63,165 nt of DNA from VAUL01 sp964603155 (lineage in GTDB: Bacteria > Desulfobacterota > Desulfuromonadia > Desulfuromonadales > BM103), in contig CAZRTZ010000006.1 in NCBI GenBank assembly GCA_964603155.1, positions 1 through 63,165 of the forward strand, written 5' to 3'. The notes beneath the pieces were generated by a model that worked only from the letters and a program-made list of their open reading frames with translations, made no database searches and was not told where the DNA came from. Every line of letters starts with the position of its first letter. The first letter of the stretch is position 1. Shown here in pieces: positions 1 to 11,137 of the stretch. The translations under genes and the position numbers were made by a program.

Positions 1-47
1 CTACACCTCTCTATTCGTCGGCAGCGTCAGATGTGTATAAGAGACAG
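1..47 (+). other. Illumina Nextera adapter read-through (artefact)
   Basis: Not genomic sequence. Bases 15-47 are identical to the 33-nt Nextera read-1 transposase adapter, ending in the 19-bp Tn5 mosaic end (AGATGTGTATAAGAGACAG, 29-47). Bases 7-14 (CTCTCTAT) match a standard i5 index and bases 1-6 match the end of the P5 primer. Genomic sequence starts at 48. Adapter and index identities are recalled from established library-preparation sequences. Confidence 0.97.
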
Positions 48-233
48 GGCCTGGTCGATGTGCCGGTGATCGCCGTGCCGACCTCGGTCGGTTACGGCGC
101 GGCCTTCGGCGGGGTCGCCGCCCTGCTCGGCATGCTCAACTCCTGTGCCGGCGGCGTCACGGTGGTCAACATCGACAACGGCTTCGGCGCCGCTTTCGCC
201 GCCACCCGCATCAACCGCCGGCGCGCGTCATGA
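48..233 (+). CDS. larB: LarB C-terminal fragment (nickel-pincer cofactor biosynthesis)
   Basis: This is the last 61 codons of LarB, the enzyme that carboxylates and hydrolyses nicotinic acid adenine dinucleotide to pyridinium-3,5-biscarboxylic acid mononucleotide, the first step to the nickel-pincer nucleotide of lactate racemase-type enzymes. The visible part has the PurE-like signature of the family (VPVIAVPTSVGYGAAFGG, then ALLGMLNSCAGG and VNIDNGFGAAF). The 5' part is missing because the contig starts in adapter at 48; the apparent ATG at 33 is adapter and not a start. The stop overlaps the larC start by 4 bp, as expected for translationally coupled larB-larC. Confidence 0.9.
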   Translation, partial: GLVDVPVIAVPTSVGYGAAFGGVAALLGMLNSCAGGVTVVNIDNGFGAAFAATRINRRRAS

Positions 234-1414
234 CCACCCTTTATCTCGATCCCTTTGCCGGCATCGCTGGCGACATGTGTCTCGGCCTGCTGGTCGATCT
301 CGGCGTCGCCCCCGCCGCCCTGGAAGCCGGGCTGCGCGCCCTGCCGGTCGATGGCTGGCGGCTGGAGGTCAGGGAGGAGCTCCGCCACGGGCTGGGCGGC
401 ACCCGCGTCGAGGTCCTCTGCGCCACCGGGCAGGCCCATCGCTCGTGGAGCGCCATCGATGCCATGCTGGCGGCGGCGGAGTTGCCGGAGCCGGTGCGCG
501 AGCGCTCCCGCCGCGTCTTCCGCCGGCTCGGCGAGGCGGAGGCCCGGGTCCACCGGGTGGAGCTGGATGCGGTGCACTTCCACGAGGTCGGCGCCGTCGA
601 TGCCATTGTTGATATCGTCGGCACCTGTCTCGGCCTGCACGCCCTGGGGGTCGATGAGATCGTCTGTGCGCCGCTGCCCCTCTCCCACGGGCTGACCAAG
701 GGGAGTCACGGTGCCCTGCCGCTGCCGGCACCGGCCACCCTGGAGCTTTTGCGCGGCGCTCCGGTGCGCGACGCCGGGAGCGAGTGCGAACTGGTGACCC
801 CGACCGGGGCGGCACTTGCCGCCACGCTGGGGCGCTTCGGGCCGCTGCCGGAACTGACCGTGGAGCGGATCGGCTACGGGGTCGGCGGCTGGGATCTGGC
901 CGACCGTCCCAACCTGCTGCGCGGCATCTTCGGTACACCGGTGACTGTCGACGGCTTCGAGCGCGACCTGGTCACGGTCATCGAAACCCATCTCGACGAC
1001 TGTCTGCCGGAAGTGCTCGGTTCGCTGCTCGACAGTCTGCTGGCCGCCGGGGCCCTCGATGCCGGTTTCTCCCCGCTGCAGATGAAGAAAAACCGCCCCG
1101 GGGTGAAACTGACCGTGATCGCCCCGCCGGTCCTGGCCGAAAGCCTGGCCGGCCTGGTACTGCGCGAGTCGAGCGCCATCGGCGTGCGCCTTTACGAGAC
1201 CCGGCGCCTCAAGCTGCGCCGTGAAGTGCGCACCATCGACACGCCGCTCGGCCCGGCCCAGGTCAAGCTGCTCTTTGCAGGGGAGCGGCTGCTGCGGGTC
1301 GCGCCGGAGCATGCCGCTTGCGTGGCGCTGGCGGCGGCGAGTGGGCGTGCCCTCGCCGAGGTCTACCGGCTGGTTACGGCGGTGGCCGCCCGGGCCTGCG
1401 GGCTCGACCCCTGA
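230..1414 (+). CDS. larC: LarC, nickel insertion enzyme of the pincer cofactor
   Basis: A 394-residue LarC, the CTP-dependent nickel chelatase that inserts Ni into pyridinium-3,5-bisthiocarboxylic acid mononucleotide. Family landmarks are the N-terminal YLDPFAGIAGDM, a central HFHEVGAVDAIVD segment (about residues 105-120) and ETHLDDCLPEVLG (about 250), with a C-terminal domain containing LRREVRTIDTPLG. In some bacteria larC is split into larC1/larC2 and needs a frameshift; here it is one continuous frame of full length. It overlaps larB upstream and pgpA downstream (ATG at 1414 uses the last base of the larC stop). No larE or larA is in the window. Confidence 0.93.
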   Translation: MTTLYLDPFAGIAGDMCLGLLVDLGVAPAALEAGLRALPVDGWRLEVREELRHGLGGTRVEVLCATGQAHRSWSAIDAMLAAAELPEPVRERSRRVFRRLGEAEARVHRVELDAVHFHEVGAVDAIVDIVGTCLGLHALGVDEIVCAPLPLSHGLTKGSHGALPLPAPATLELLRGAPVRDAGSECELVTPTGAALAATLGRFGPLPELTVERIGYGVGGWDLADRPNLLRGIFGTPVTVDGFERDLVTVIETHLDDCLPEVLGSLLDSLLAAGALDAGFSPLQMKKNRPGVKLTVIAPPVLAESLAGLVLRESSAIGVRLYETRRLKLRREVRTIDTPLGPAQVKLLFAGERLLRVAPEHAACVALAAASGRALAEVYRLVTAVAARACGLDP

Positions 1415-1869
1415 TGCGCGCCCTGGCGTTGCTGCTGGCGAGCAATTTCGGCCTCGGTTATGCGCCGGTCGCTTCCGGCACGTTCGGGACCCTGGCCGGG
1501 CTGCCGGTTTTCTGGCTGCTGCATCGCCTGTCGCCGCTGGAGTACCTGCTGGCGCTGGCTGTGCTGACCGGCGTGGCGGTGTGGGTGTCCGGGGTGGCCG
1601 GGCGCCACTACGGCGTGGTCGATGACGGCCGCATCGTCATCGACGAACTGGCCGGCTACCTGGTGACCGTGGCGTTTCTGCCGTGGAACTGGACCACGGC
1701 CTGGCTCGGCTTCGCCTGGTTCCGGCTGTTCGATATCGTCAAGCCGCCGCCGGCACGCTGGCTCGACCGGCATTGCAAAAACGCCTTCGGCGTGGTGTTC
1801 GACGACGTAGCCGCCGGCGTCTATGCCGCCCTGGCGCTGCGCCTGACCCTCTGGCTGCTGTTGGAGTAA
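1414..1869 (+). CDS. pgpA: phosphatidylglycerophosphatase A
   Basis: A 151-residue membrane phosphatase that removes the phosphate from phosphatidylglycerophosphate to make phosphatidylglycerol. The PgpA motifs are all present: GTFGTLAGLP near residue 21, DDGRIVIDELAG near 70, FDIVKPPPARWLDR near 108 and VVFDDVAAGVYA near 129, with hydrophobic helices between them. The start at 1414 is chosen because it gives the conserved N terminus and is coupled to the larC stop; a longer frame reaching into larC has no conserved sequence. The cinA start lies 5 bp after the stop. pgpA next to cinA is a common bacterial arrangement. Confidence 0.92.
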   Translation: MRALALLLASNFGLGYAPVASGTFGTLAGLPVFWLLHRLSPLEYLLALAVLTGVAVWVSGVAGRHYGVVDDGRIVIDELAGYLVTVAFLPWNWTTAWLGFAWFRLFDIVKPPPARWLDRHCKNAFGVVFDDVAAGVYAALALRLTLWLLLE

Positions 1870-1874
1870 AGTCG

Positions 1875-3122
1875 ATGGAGATCGCGGTCCTGGTGATTGG
1901 TGACGAACTGCTCAACGGCGACCAGCCCGATACCAATACCGCCGCTGTCGCCCGGCTGCTCGGTGAACACGCGCTGAGCGTCCGCGAGGCCGCCTGTGTC
2001 CGCGACAAGGAGGCGGAGATTGCCGCCGCCTTGAACCGCCTGGCGTTGAGCCACCAGGCGGTGATCGTCACCGGCGGCCTCGGTCCGACCGCCGATGACC
2101 TGACCGCCCGGGGCGCGGCCCGCGCCCTGGGTGTGCCGCTGAGTCTCGATCCTGAGGCGCTGCGGCAGATTCGGGCCCGTTTCCAGTTGCGGGGGCGGGA
2201 AATGCACCCGCGTGACGAGAAGCAGGCGCTGCTGCCGGCCCGCGCCGCCGTTCTGCCCAATCCGCTTGGTGTCGCCCCCGGCTTTCAACTGCGCCACCCC
2301 AAGGGGGCCGAGCTGTTCTTCCTCCCCGGCGTTCCCTTCGAAATGCGGGCCATGCTCGCTGACAGCGTGCTGCCGAAGCTTTTGGCTATGGCGGCACAGC
2401 GCCCGGAGCAGGCCCGGCAGCGCCTGACCGTTTTCGGCCTGAGCGAGCCAGAGGTGGAGCAGCGGCTGGTGGCCGCCGGCGTCGGGGCCGGCGTGCAGAT
2501 CGCCTACACGGTCGATTTCCCTCTGGTGCGGGTGCGGCTGAGTGCCAGCGGCGAAGCGGCCCAGCAGCGGGTTGACCATGCCGAGCTGCTGGCCCGGCGG
2601 GCACTGGATGACTTTCTGGTCGCGCTGGGCGACGACACCCTGGCCGGTGCGACCGCCCGCCTGTTGACGGCGGCCGGCCTGAGCGTGGCGCTCGCCGAAT
2701 CGTGCACCGGCGGGCTGATCGCCAAGCTCCTGAGCGACCAGCCGGGGGCGTCGGTTTTTCTGGAGCGCGGCGCCGTCACCTACGCCAATAGCGCCAAAAC
2801 CTCCTGGCTCGGGGTTCCGGAAGCTTTGCTGGCCGAGCACGGTGCGGTCAGCAGTGCCTGTGCGCTGGCCATGGCCCGTGGCGTCCGCGCGGCGGCCGGC
2901 ACCGCGCTGGGCCTGGGCGTTACCGGGGTCGCCGGACCGGACGGCGGGAGCGAGGACAAGCCGGTCGGCACCGTCTTTCTGGCGCTGGTCAGCGCCGACG
3001 GCGAACGGGTCGAGGGGTTGCGCTTTCATGGCGATCGCGCTCAGGTGCGCCTGCGCAGCGCCTGCACCGCCCTCGACTGGCTGCGCCGGCATGCCATCGC
3101 CGTCCTGGCGGCAGCGCCATGA
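1875..3122 (+). CDS. cinA: CinA, competence/damage-inducible protein with NMN deamidase domain
   Basis: A 415-residue CinA. The N-terminal half is a MoaB/MogA-like (COG1058) domain starting MEIAVLVIGDELLNG with a TGGLGPTADD segment near residue 65; this half has ADP-ribose pyrophosphatase activity in studied members. The C-terminal domain is PncC-like nicotinamide-nucleotide amidase, with LAESCTGGLIAK near 273 and GVTGVAGPDGG near 350. Length matches the family. ATG at 1875 is preferred over an in-frame upstream extension into pgpA because the conserved protein starts here. It overlaps the following kinase gene by 4 bp (ATGA). Confidence 0.93.
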   Translation: MEIAVLVIGDELLNGDQPDTNTAAVARLLGEHALSVREAACVRDKEAEIAAALNRLALSHQAVIVTGGLGPTADDLTARGAARALGVPLSLDPEALRQIRARFQLRGREMHPRDEKQALLPARAAVLPNPLGVAPGFQLRHPKGAELFFLPGVPFEMRAMLADSVLPKLLAMAAQRPEQARQRLTVFGLSEPEVEQRLVAAGVGAGVQIAYTVDFPLVRVRLSASGEAAQQRVDHAELLARRALDDFLVALGDDTLAGATARLLTAAGLSVALAESCTGGLIAKLLSDQPGASVFLERGAVTYANSAKTSWLGVPEALLAEHGAVSSACALAMARGVRAAAGTALGLGVTGVAGPDGGSEDKPVGTVFLALVSADGERVEGLRFHGDRAQVRLRSACTALDWLRRHAIAVLAAAP

Positions 3123-5176
3123 GCGGCGGGCCGGCTGCGGACAAGCTGCCTGCCGTGACGCTGCTCCCCCGCGACGGCTGGCTGGCGCTGGCGATGACGG
3201 CCGGTGGCGGTCTGCTGGCGGTCTGGACCGTTCCCGCGGGGTTGGCCCTGGCCGGCGGCGGGGTGATCCTGCTCAACGTGGTCGCCTGGCGGCAGGCCCG
3301 CAAGGCGGCACGTCACCGGCAAAAGCTGGCGGCCATCAGCGCCGAGCACGAGGTTCTGCTGCGCGACCTCGATGAGGCGCGCTCCCGCTATGAACAGATC
3401 CTGCATCACGCCAGTGATGCCATGTTCTGCATCGATCCCCATGACGGCAGTCTGATCGAGGTCAACCGGCGGGCCGAGGAGTTGCTCGGCTACACCCGCG
3501 GCGACATCGGCCACTTAAGTCTCGGCGTGCTCTTTCCCGGCCGGCACCGGCGGCGTTTTCTCAAGCTGGTGCGGCGGATTCTGACCGACGGCCAGGGCGA
3601 GGAGCCTGAACTGCAGTTCCGCCGCAAGGACGGCAGCCTGTTCATCGGTTCGGTGCAGGCGCGGCTTGGCTGGCTCGGTGCCCAGCGGGTGGTTCACGGC
3701 AGCTTCCACGACGCCACCCCCTACGTTCATCTGGCCAGCGAGCTGCGGCGCCACAACCAGCAGTTGACCCTGCTCAACGAGGTGGCCAGGCTGGCCGCCG
3801 AGGAGCAGCACTTCTCCTCGATCCTGGCCACCATCCTGGCGCAGGTGGTGGATGGCTTCGGGGTTTCCGGCGGCGGCATCTTCCTCTTGCGGCCGCCGGG
3901 GACCAGCCTGTCGCTGGCCTTCCAGCGCGGGATCGTGCCGGAGGTCGCCGCGGCCTTGGAGGAGATCCAACCCGGCGAGGGGTTGCTCGGCAAGGTGGCG
4001 GTCAGCCGCCAGTCCCGGCTTTCGGTCGACCTGGGTAAGGATCGCCGTTTCAACTGCGCGGCCGCCGTAGCCGATGGCTGGCGGGCTCTCCTGGCCGTAC
4101 CGCTGGAGAGCAAGGACCGCTGCCACGGCGTGCTGTTCCTGTTCGAGCGCGGGGACCGGGTCCTCAATCGCAACGAGATGCGCCTGCTCCAGGCCATCGG
4201 CCGGCAGATCGGCCCCCTGGTCAAGCACTCCGAGCTGTTCGACGAACTGCAATGGCAGCATCGCCTGAATCAGGCCAGCCTGCGTGAGCTGGAACGCTCG
4301 CGCGGGGCGCTGCGCGAAAATCTGCGCCAGCTCGAGCAGAGCCATCGCCTGCTGCAATCGCTTGACCAGATGAAAAGTTCCTTCATGGCCCTGGCCTCCC
4401 ACGAACTGCGCACCCCGTTGACCACCATCCTGTCCGGGGCCGAGTTGCTCGAGGATGCGGCGAACGAACGCCTCGCCCCGCCGGAACAGTTGGCCCTGCA
4501 GGCGATTCTGCAGGGCAGTCGCCGGCTGCGCGAACTGGTCGACGACCTGCTCGAGGCAGCCCGCCTGGAGGCCAACGCGGTTTACCTGGCGAACGAAGAG
4601 TTCGATCCCTGCGACCTGCTGGCGTCTCTGGCGGAAGAGTACCGGCCACGCTGTGCCCAGCGCGCCGTCGCTTTCATCCTCGAAGCGTGTCCCGCCGGAA
4701 TCCGCTTGCGGGGCGACCGGCACCACCTGCAGCGGGCCCTCGGGCGCATTCTGGAGAACGCGGTCAAGTTCACCCCGGATGGCGGCACGGTCGCGCTTGC
4801 TGCGCAGCGACGCAGCGGGGTGGAGGTCGGGATCATGGCCGAACGGCTGAACCAGGCCGCCGCCGAGGTCTTCGCCGCGGGGCTGGCGCCGGAGTATCTG
4901 CACATTTCGGTGCGTGACAGCGGCATAGGGCTGGCTGCGGAGGATATCGAGCGCGTTTTCGAGAAATTCATCACGCTTGGCGACATCGCCAGCCACTCCT
5001 CGTCGCGGGACAGTTTCGGCGGCGAGGGGGTCGGCCTGGGGCTGACGCTGGCCAGAGGGGTCGTCACCGCCCATAACGGCCTGCTCTGGGCCGAAAGTGC
5101 CGGCGAGGGGCAGGGGAGCTGCTTCAGTATGCTGCTGCCGTCAATCCCCCGGGCAAATCCCGCCGATGGCCACTAG
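3119..5176 (+). CDS. PAS-GAF sensor histidine kinase
   Basis: A 685-residue hybrid-input sensor kinase. Order: two hydrophobic helices at about residues 18-60 (likely membrane anchor), a PAS domain at about 88-200, a GAF domain at about 225-365, a coiled-coil linker, a HisKA domain with the phospho-acceptor histidine in ASHELRTPL near 428, and a HATPase_c domain with N-box (RILENAVKFTP near 545) and G-boxes (DSGIGLA, GVGLGLTLA). About 28 extra residues lie between the N-box strand and the first G-box. No partner response regulator is adjacent, so it is orphan here. It overlaps cinA by 4 bp and thpR by 11 bp. Signal unknown. Confidence 0.9.
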   Translation: MSGGPAADKLPAVTLLPRDGWLALAMTAGGGLLAVWTVPAGLALAGGGVILLNVVAWRQARKAARHRQKLAAISAEHEVLLRDLDEARSRYEQILHHASDAMFCIDPHDGSLIEVNRRAEELLGYTRGDIGHLSLGVLFPGRHRRRFLKLVRRILTDGQGEEPELQFRRKDGSLFIGSVQARLGWLGAQRVVHGSFHDATPYVHLASELRRHNQQLTLLNEVARLAAEEQHFSSILATILAQVVDGFGVSGGGIFLLRPPGTSLSLAFQRGIVPEVAAALEEIQPGEGLLGKVAVSRQSRLSVDLGKDRRFNCAAAVADGWRALLAVPLESKDRCHGVLFLFERGDRVLNRNEMRLLQAIGRQIGPLVKHSELFDELQWQHRLNQASLRELERSRGALRENLRQLEQSHRLLQSLDQMKSSFMALASHELRTPLTTILSGAELLEDAANERLAPPEQLALQAILQGSRRLRELVDDLLEAARLEANAVYLANEEFDPCDLLASLAEEYRPRCAQRAVAFILEACPAGIRLRGDRHHLQRALGRILENAVKFTPDGGTVALAAQRRSGVEVGIMAERLNQAAAEVFAAGLAPEYLHISVRDSGIGLAAEDIERVFEKFITLGDIASHSSSRDSFGGEGVGLGLTLARGVVTAHNGLLWAESAGEGQGSCFSMLLPSIPRANPADGH

Positions 5177-5735
5177 GACTTTCCTGGCCATCCCGCTGCC
5201 GCAGCTGTTGCAGGATGAGGTCGCTGAGGTGCAGCGCACGCTGCAGCGGTCCCTGCCGGATGTGCGCTGGACGCCACCCGGCAACGTGCATCTAACCCTG
5301 CGCTTTTTCGGCGCAACCGGCGCCGATGAGCTTGAAAAGATTCGTGAAGTCGTGCTATCGATAGCTGTTCGCGAAGCGGCTTTCACGGCCGCTGTCGGCC
5401 GGCTTGGCGTCTTCCCCCACCTGCGGATGCCGCGGGTGGTCTGGCTGGGGGTGACGGACCCGCGCCTGAGTGCGTTTCATGCGCATTGCGAGGCCGCTTT
5501 GGCTCAGGCCGGTTTTCCGGGGGAAGGGCGAGGCTTTACACCGCACCTGACCATCGGTCGCATGCACCGGCGCCCGCCACGGCTGGGCGAGGTACTGGCC
5601 GCCTGGGAGACGCGGCAGCTGGCGCCGCTGCCGGTCGATCGACTGGTTCTCTTCGAGAGCCAGCTGTTGCCGGGGGGCGCCCGGCACTTGCCGCTATTGA
5701 CGGCCCCGCTGGGTAAGGGACCCGCCGGGCTTTGA
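5166..5735 (+). CDS. thpR: RNA 2',3'-cyclic phosphodiesterase (2H family)
   Basis: A 189-residue member of the 2H phosphoesterase family (formerly LigT), which opens 2',3'-cyclic phosphates on RNA ends. The two HxT/S signatures are present: HLTL at residue 42 in a VHLTLRFFG strand, and HLTIGR near 126. The N terminus TRTFLAIPLP is typical. ATG at 5166 lies within the end of the kinase gene, so the two are coupled. recA follows 39 bp after the stop. Confidence 0.9.
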   Translation: MATRTFLAIPLPQLLQDEVAEVQRTLQRSLPDVRWTPPGNVHLTLRFFGATGADELEKIREVVLSIAVREAAFTAAVGRLGVFPHLRMPRVVWLGVTDPRLSAFHAHCEAALAQAGFPGEGRGFTPHLTIGRMHRRPPRLGEVLAAWETRQLAPLPVDRLVLFESQLLPGGARHLPLLTAPLGKGPAGL

Positions 5736-5774
5736 GCTGCAGACCTATTTCACATGAGCGGAGGGAGAGAGATT

Positions 5775-6791
5775 ATGGCAGACAACGATCGTAACCGTGC
5801 CATCGAGCTGGCGATGAGCCAGATCGAGAAACAGTTCGGCAAGGGGAGCATCATGCGCCTCGGCGAGGATGCCCACCTGCCCGATGTGCAGACCATCTCC
5901 ACGGGGGCCCTGAGCCTCGACATCGCCCTCGGGGTCGGCGGCGTGCCGCGCGGCCGGATCATCGAGATCTACGGCCCGGAATCGTCGGGGAAGACCACCC
6001 TGGCCCTGCACATCATCGCCCAGGCCCAGAAAGGCGGCGGTGTTTCCGCTTTCATCGATGCCGAGCACGCCCTCGACGTGCAGTATGCCCGCAAACTCGG
6101 GGTCAAGACCGACGATTTGCTGATCTCCCAGCCCGATACCGGCGAGCAGGCGCTGGAGATTGCCGAAACCCTGGTGCGCAGCGGCGCCATCGACGTGCTG
6201 GTGGTCGACTCGGTGGCCGCCCTGGTCCCCAAGGCCGAGATCGAAGGGGAGATGGGTGACTCGCACATGGGGCTGCAGGCCCGGCTGATGTCGCAGGCCC
6301 TGCGCAAGCTGACCGCGACCATCAGCAAGTCGAACTGCTGCGTGATTTTCATCAACCAGATCCGCATGAAGATCGGGGTGATGTTCGGCAATCCGGAAAC
6401 CACCACCGGTGGCAACGCCCTCAAGTTCTACGCCTCGGTGCGCATGGACATCCGCCGCATCGCGGCGCTGAAGCAGGGGGAGGAGACGATCGGCAACCGC
6501 ACCCGCGTCAAGATCGTCAAGAACAAGGTGGCCCCGCCGTTCAAGGAGGCCGAATTCGACATCATGTACGGCGCCGGCATCTCCTGGGAGGGGGATCTGG
6601 TCGATCTCGGCGTTGCCAGCAAGCTCATCGAAAAGAGCGGCTCCTGGTTCTCTTACGGAGGGGAGCGCCTCGGCCAGGGGCGCGAGAACGTCAAGCAGTT
6701 CCTGGCCGACAACCAGGCCCTGGCCCGCGAGATCGAAACGAAAGTCCTCGCCCATTACGGGCTGGGGAAACCTGCCGACAAGAAAGAATAA
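5775..6791 (+). CDS. recA: recombinase RecA
   Basis: A 338-residue RecA, the ATP-dependent strand-exchange protein and SOS co-protease. Walker A GPESSGKT is at residues 67-74, the Walker B region is LVVDSVAALVP near 140-150, and the L2 loop region contains the GNPETTTGGNALKFYAS signature. ATG at 5775 is chosen over the in-frame ATG at 5754 because a strong GGAGGGAGAG ribosome site lies between them and MADNDRNRAIELAM is the expected N terminus. pilT starts 3 bp after the stop. No clear LexA operator was recognised in the short upstream gap, so SOS control cannot be judged from sequence. Confidence 0.98.
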   Translation: MADNDRNRAIELAMSQIEKQFGKGSIMRLGEDAHLPDVQTISTGALSLDIALGVGGVPRGRIIEIYGPESSGKTTLALHIIAQAQKGGGVSAFIDAEHALDVQYARKLGVKTDDLLISQPDTGEQALEIAETLVRSGAIDVLVVDSVAALVPKAEIEGEMGDSHMGLQARLMSQALRKLTATISKSNCCVIFINQIRMKIGVMFGNPETTTGGNALKFYASVRMDIRRIAALKQGEETIGNRTRVKIVKNKVAPPFKEAEFDIMYGAGISWEGDLVDLGVASKLIEKSGSWFSYGGERLGQGRENVKQFLADNQALAREIETKVLAHYGLGKPADKKE

Positions 6792-6794
6792 ATC

Positions 6795-7925
6795 ATGGAA
6801 CTGAACGAGATCCTCTCCGTTGGACTGAAGAGCAACGCCTCGGACATTCATCTCAAGGTCGGCCTGCCGCCGATCTACCGGATCGACGGTGCCTTGCGTC
6901 CGCTGCCCAACGCCCCGCGCATCACTCCGGAGTTCACCGAGAAGTTCTGTGACCAGATCATGAACGAGCTGCAGCGGGAGCGCTTCGAAAAAGCCCGCGA
7001 GGTCGATCTTGCCTACGGCGTCCCGGGTCTTGGCCGTTTCCGCGTCAACGCCTTTTCGCAGCGCGGTTCGATCTCCCTGGTGTTTCGCGCCATCCCCTTC
7101 GACATCAAGGGGATCGACGAGCTGCTGCTGCCGCCGGTCATCAAGAAGCTGTGCATGGCCAACCGCGGCCTGATCCTGGTGACCGGCGCCACCGGCTCGG
7201 GGAAGTCGACCACTTTGGCGGCGATCATCGACTTCATCAATGCCAACCGCAAGAACCACATCGTCACCATCGAGGACCCGATCGAGTTCCTGCACCGCGA
7301 CAAGAAAAGCATCATCAACCAGCGCGAGGTCGGTTCCGACACCATGGGTTTCCAGTCGGCCCTCAAAAGCGCACTGCGCCAGGACCCGGACGTGATTTTG
7401 GTCGGCGAGATGCGCGACCACGAAACGATCGAAACGGCCATCACCGCCGCCGAAACCGGCCATCTGGTGCTCTCCACCCTGCACACCGTCGATGCCGCCG
7501 AGACGATCAACCGCATCATCTCGGTCTTCCCGCCGTTCCATCAGCGTCAGGTGCGCATCCAGCTGGCCGCGGTGCTCAAGGGGGTCATCTCCCAGCGCCT
7601 GGTGCCGCGCGCCGACGGCAAGGGCCGCGTGCCGGCGGTCGAGATCATGATCGCTTCGGCCCGGGTGCGCCAGCTGATCGACGACAAGGATCAGACCAAG
7701 CTGATCCCCGACGCCATCCAGCAGGGGTACGAATCCTACGGGATGCAGACCTTCGACCAGTCGCTGATGATGCTCCTCACCAAGAAGCTGATCACCTTCG
7801 AGGAAGCCATCCGGCAATGCTCCAACCCCGACGATTTCAAGCTGAAGATGTCCGGGATCTCGTCGACATCCGACCTTTCCTGGGATGCGTTCGAAAAGTC
7901 CGGCGGGGAAAACAAAGGCGCCTGA
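6795..7925 (+). CDS. pilT: type IV pilus retraction ATPase PilT
   Basis: A 376-residue hexameric secretion-type ATPase that depolymerises type IV pili. Walker A GATGSGKST is at residues 131-139, the Asp box EDPIEFLH near 155, the Walker B region DPDVILVGEMRD near 196 and the His box TGHLVLSTLHT near 220, all intact. The usual AIRNLIRE-type retraction motif near the C terminus is not obvious; the matching segment reads ARVRQLIDDKDQ. It sits between recA and recX, 3 bp after recA and overlapping recX by 41 bp. It is probably one of several pilT paralogs in the genome (inference). Confidence 0.94.
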   Translation: MELNEILSVGLKSNASDIHLKVGLPPIYRIDGALRPLPNAPRITPEFTEKFCDQIMNELQRERFEKAREVDLAYGVPGLGRFRVNAFSQRGSISLVFRAIPFDIKGIDELLLPPVIKKLCMANRGLILVTGATGSGKSTTLAAIIDFINANRKNHIVTIEDPIEFLHRDKKSIINQREVGSDTMGFQSALKSALRQDPDVILVGEMRDHETIETAITAAETGHLVLSTLHTVDAAETINRIISVFPPFHQRQVRIQLAAVLKGVISQRLVPRADGKGRVPAVEIMIASARVRQLIDDKDQTKLIPDAIQQGYESYGMQTFDQSLMMLLTKKLITFEEAIRQCSNPDDFKLKMSGISSTSDLSWDAFEKSGGENKGA

Positions 7926-8384
7926 GCAGCCCCGCGGTGCGGCCTGGGCGGCGGTTCTGCGCCTGCTGAGCCGTCGCGACTACAGCCTCGGCGAGTTGCG
8001 CCAGCGCCTGCTGGCCAAAGGTTTCGCCGAGGACGCCGTGGCGGAGGCTGTCAGCCGCGGTGTCGAGTTGGGCTATCTCGACGATGCCCGGCTGATCGAA
8101 CGGGTCAGCCAGGCGCTTCTGGAGCAGGGGCGTGCTGCCGGGCCGCGGCTGGCCATGGAGTTGCGCCGGCGCGGGTTCCCGCGGGAGCTGGTCGATACGG
8201 CGCTGGCCACGCTTTCCGCCGCGGGAGGGGAGGAGCTGTCGCTGCGCGAACTGATCGCGCGCCGCTTCGCCCGCTTCGATTTCGCCAGTGCCGATGAGCG
8301 CGAACGGCGGCGGGTGGTGACTTTTCTGCAAAGACGAGGGTTCTCCCTCGATCGTATTCTGAACGAACTGAAACGGACCGAGCC

Positions 8385-8388
<4 letters not shown>
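7885..8388 (+). CDS. recX: regulatory protein RecX
   Basis: A 167-residue RecX, a small helical inhibitor or modulator of RecA filaments. The tandem three-helix repeats are seen: LLSRRDYSLGELRQRLLAKG near residue 28, then YLDDARLIERVSQ, then LRRRGFPRELVDTAL. The start at 7885 lies inside pilT; the extra N-terminal 20 residues are basic and poorly conserved, so a start slightly downstream is possible. It overlaps alaS by 4 bp (ATGA), giving a tightly packed recA-pilT-recX-alaS unit. Confidence 0.9.
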
Positions 8389-11045
<2,657 letters not shown>

Positions 11046-11137
11046 ACCGGGCGGGGCTGCGCGGGGTGAGGCCTGTGACTCGCCGTTGGAAAATCAAAAC
11101 CGTGGGCAGATGTCGGTGAGTCTGCCAAGGGGATGTC

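Noticed and set aside
33..47. ATG at 33 as the larB start
   Set aside because: It lies in the sequencing adapter.
230..1414. Programmed frameshift in larC
   Set aside because: Known in some species, but here the gene is one intact frame of family length.
5745..7817. 690-codon minus-strand frame across recA and pilT
   Set aside because: Shadow of two well-conserved genes; its translation has no recognisable feature.
7885..7925. pilT/recX overlap as a frameshift or gene fusion
   Set aside because: Both proteins have complete domains in their own frames; simple overlap explains it.
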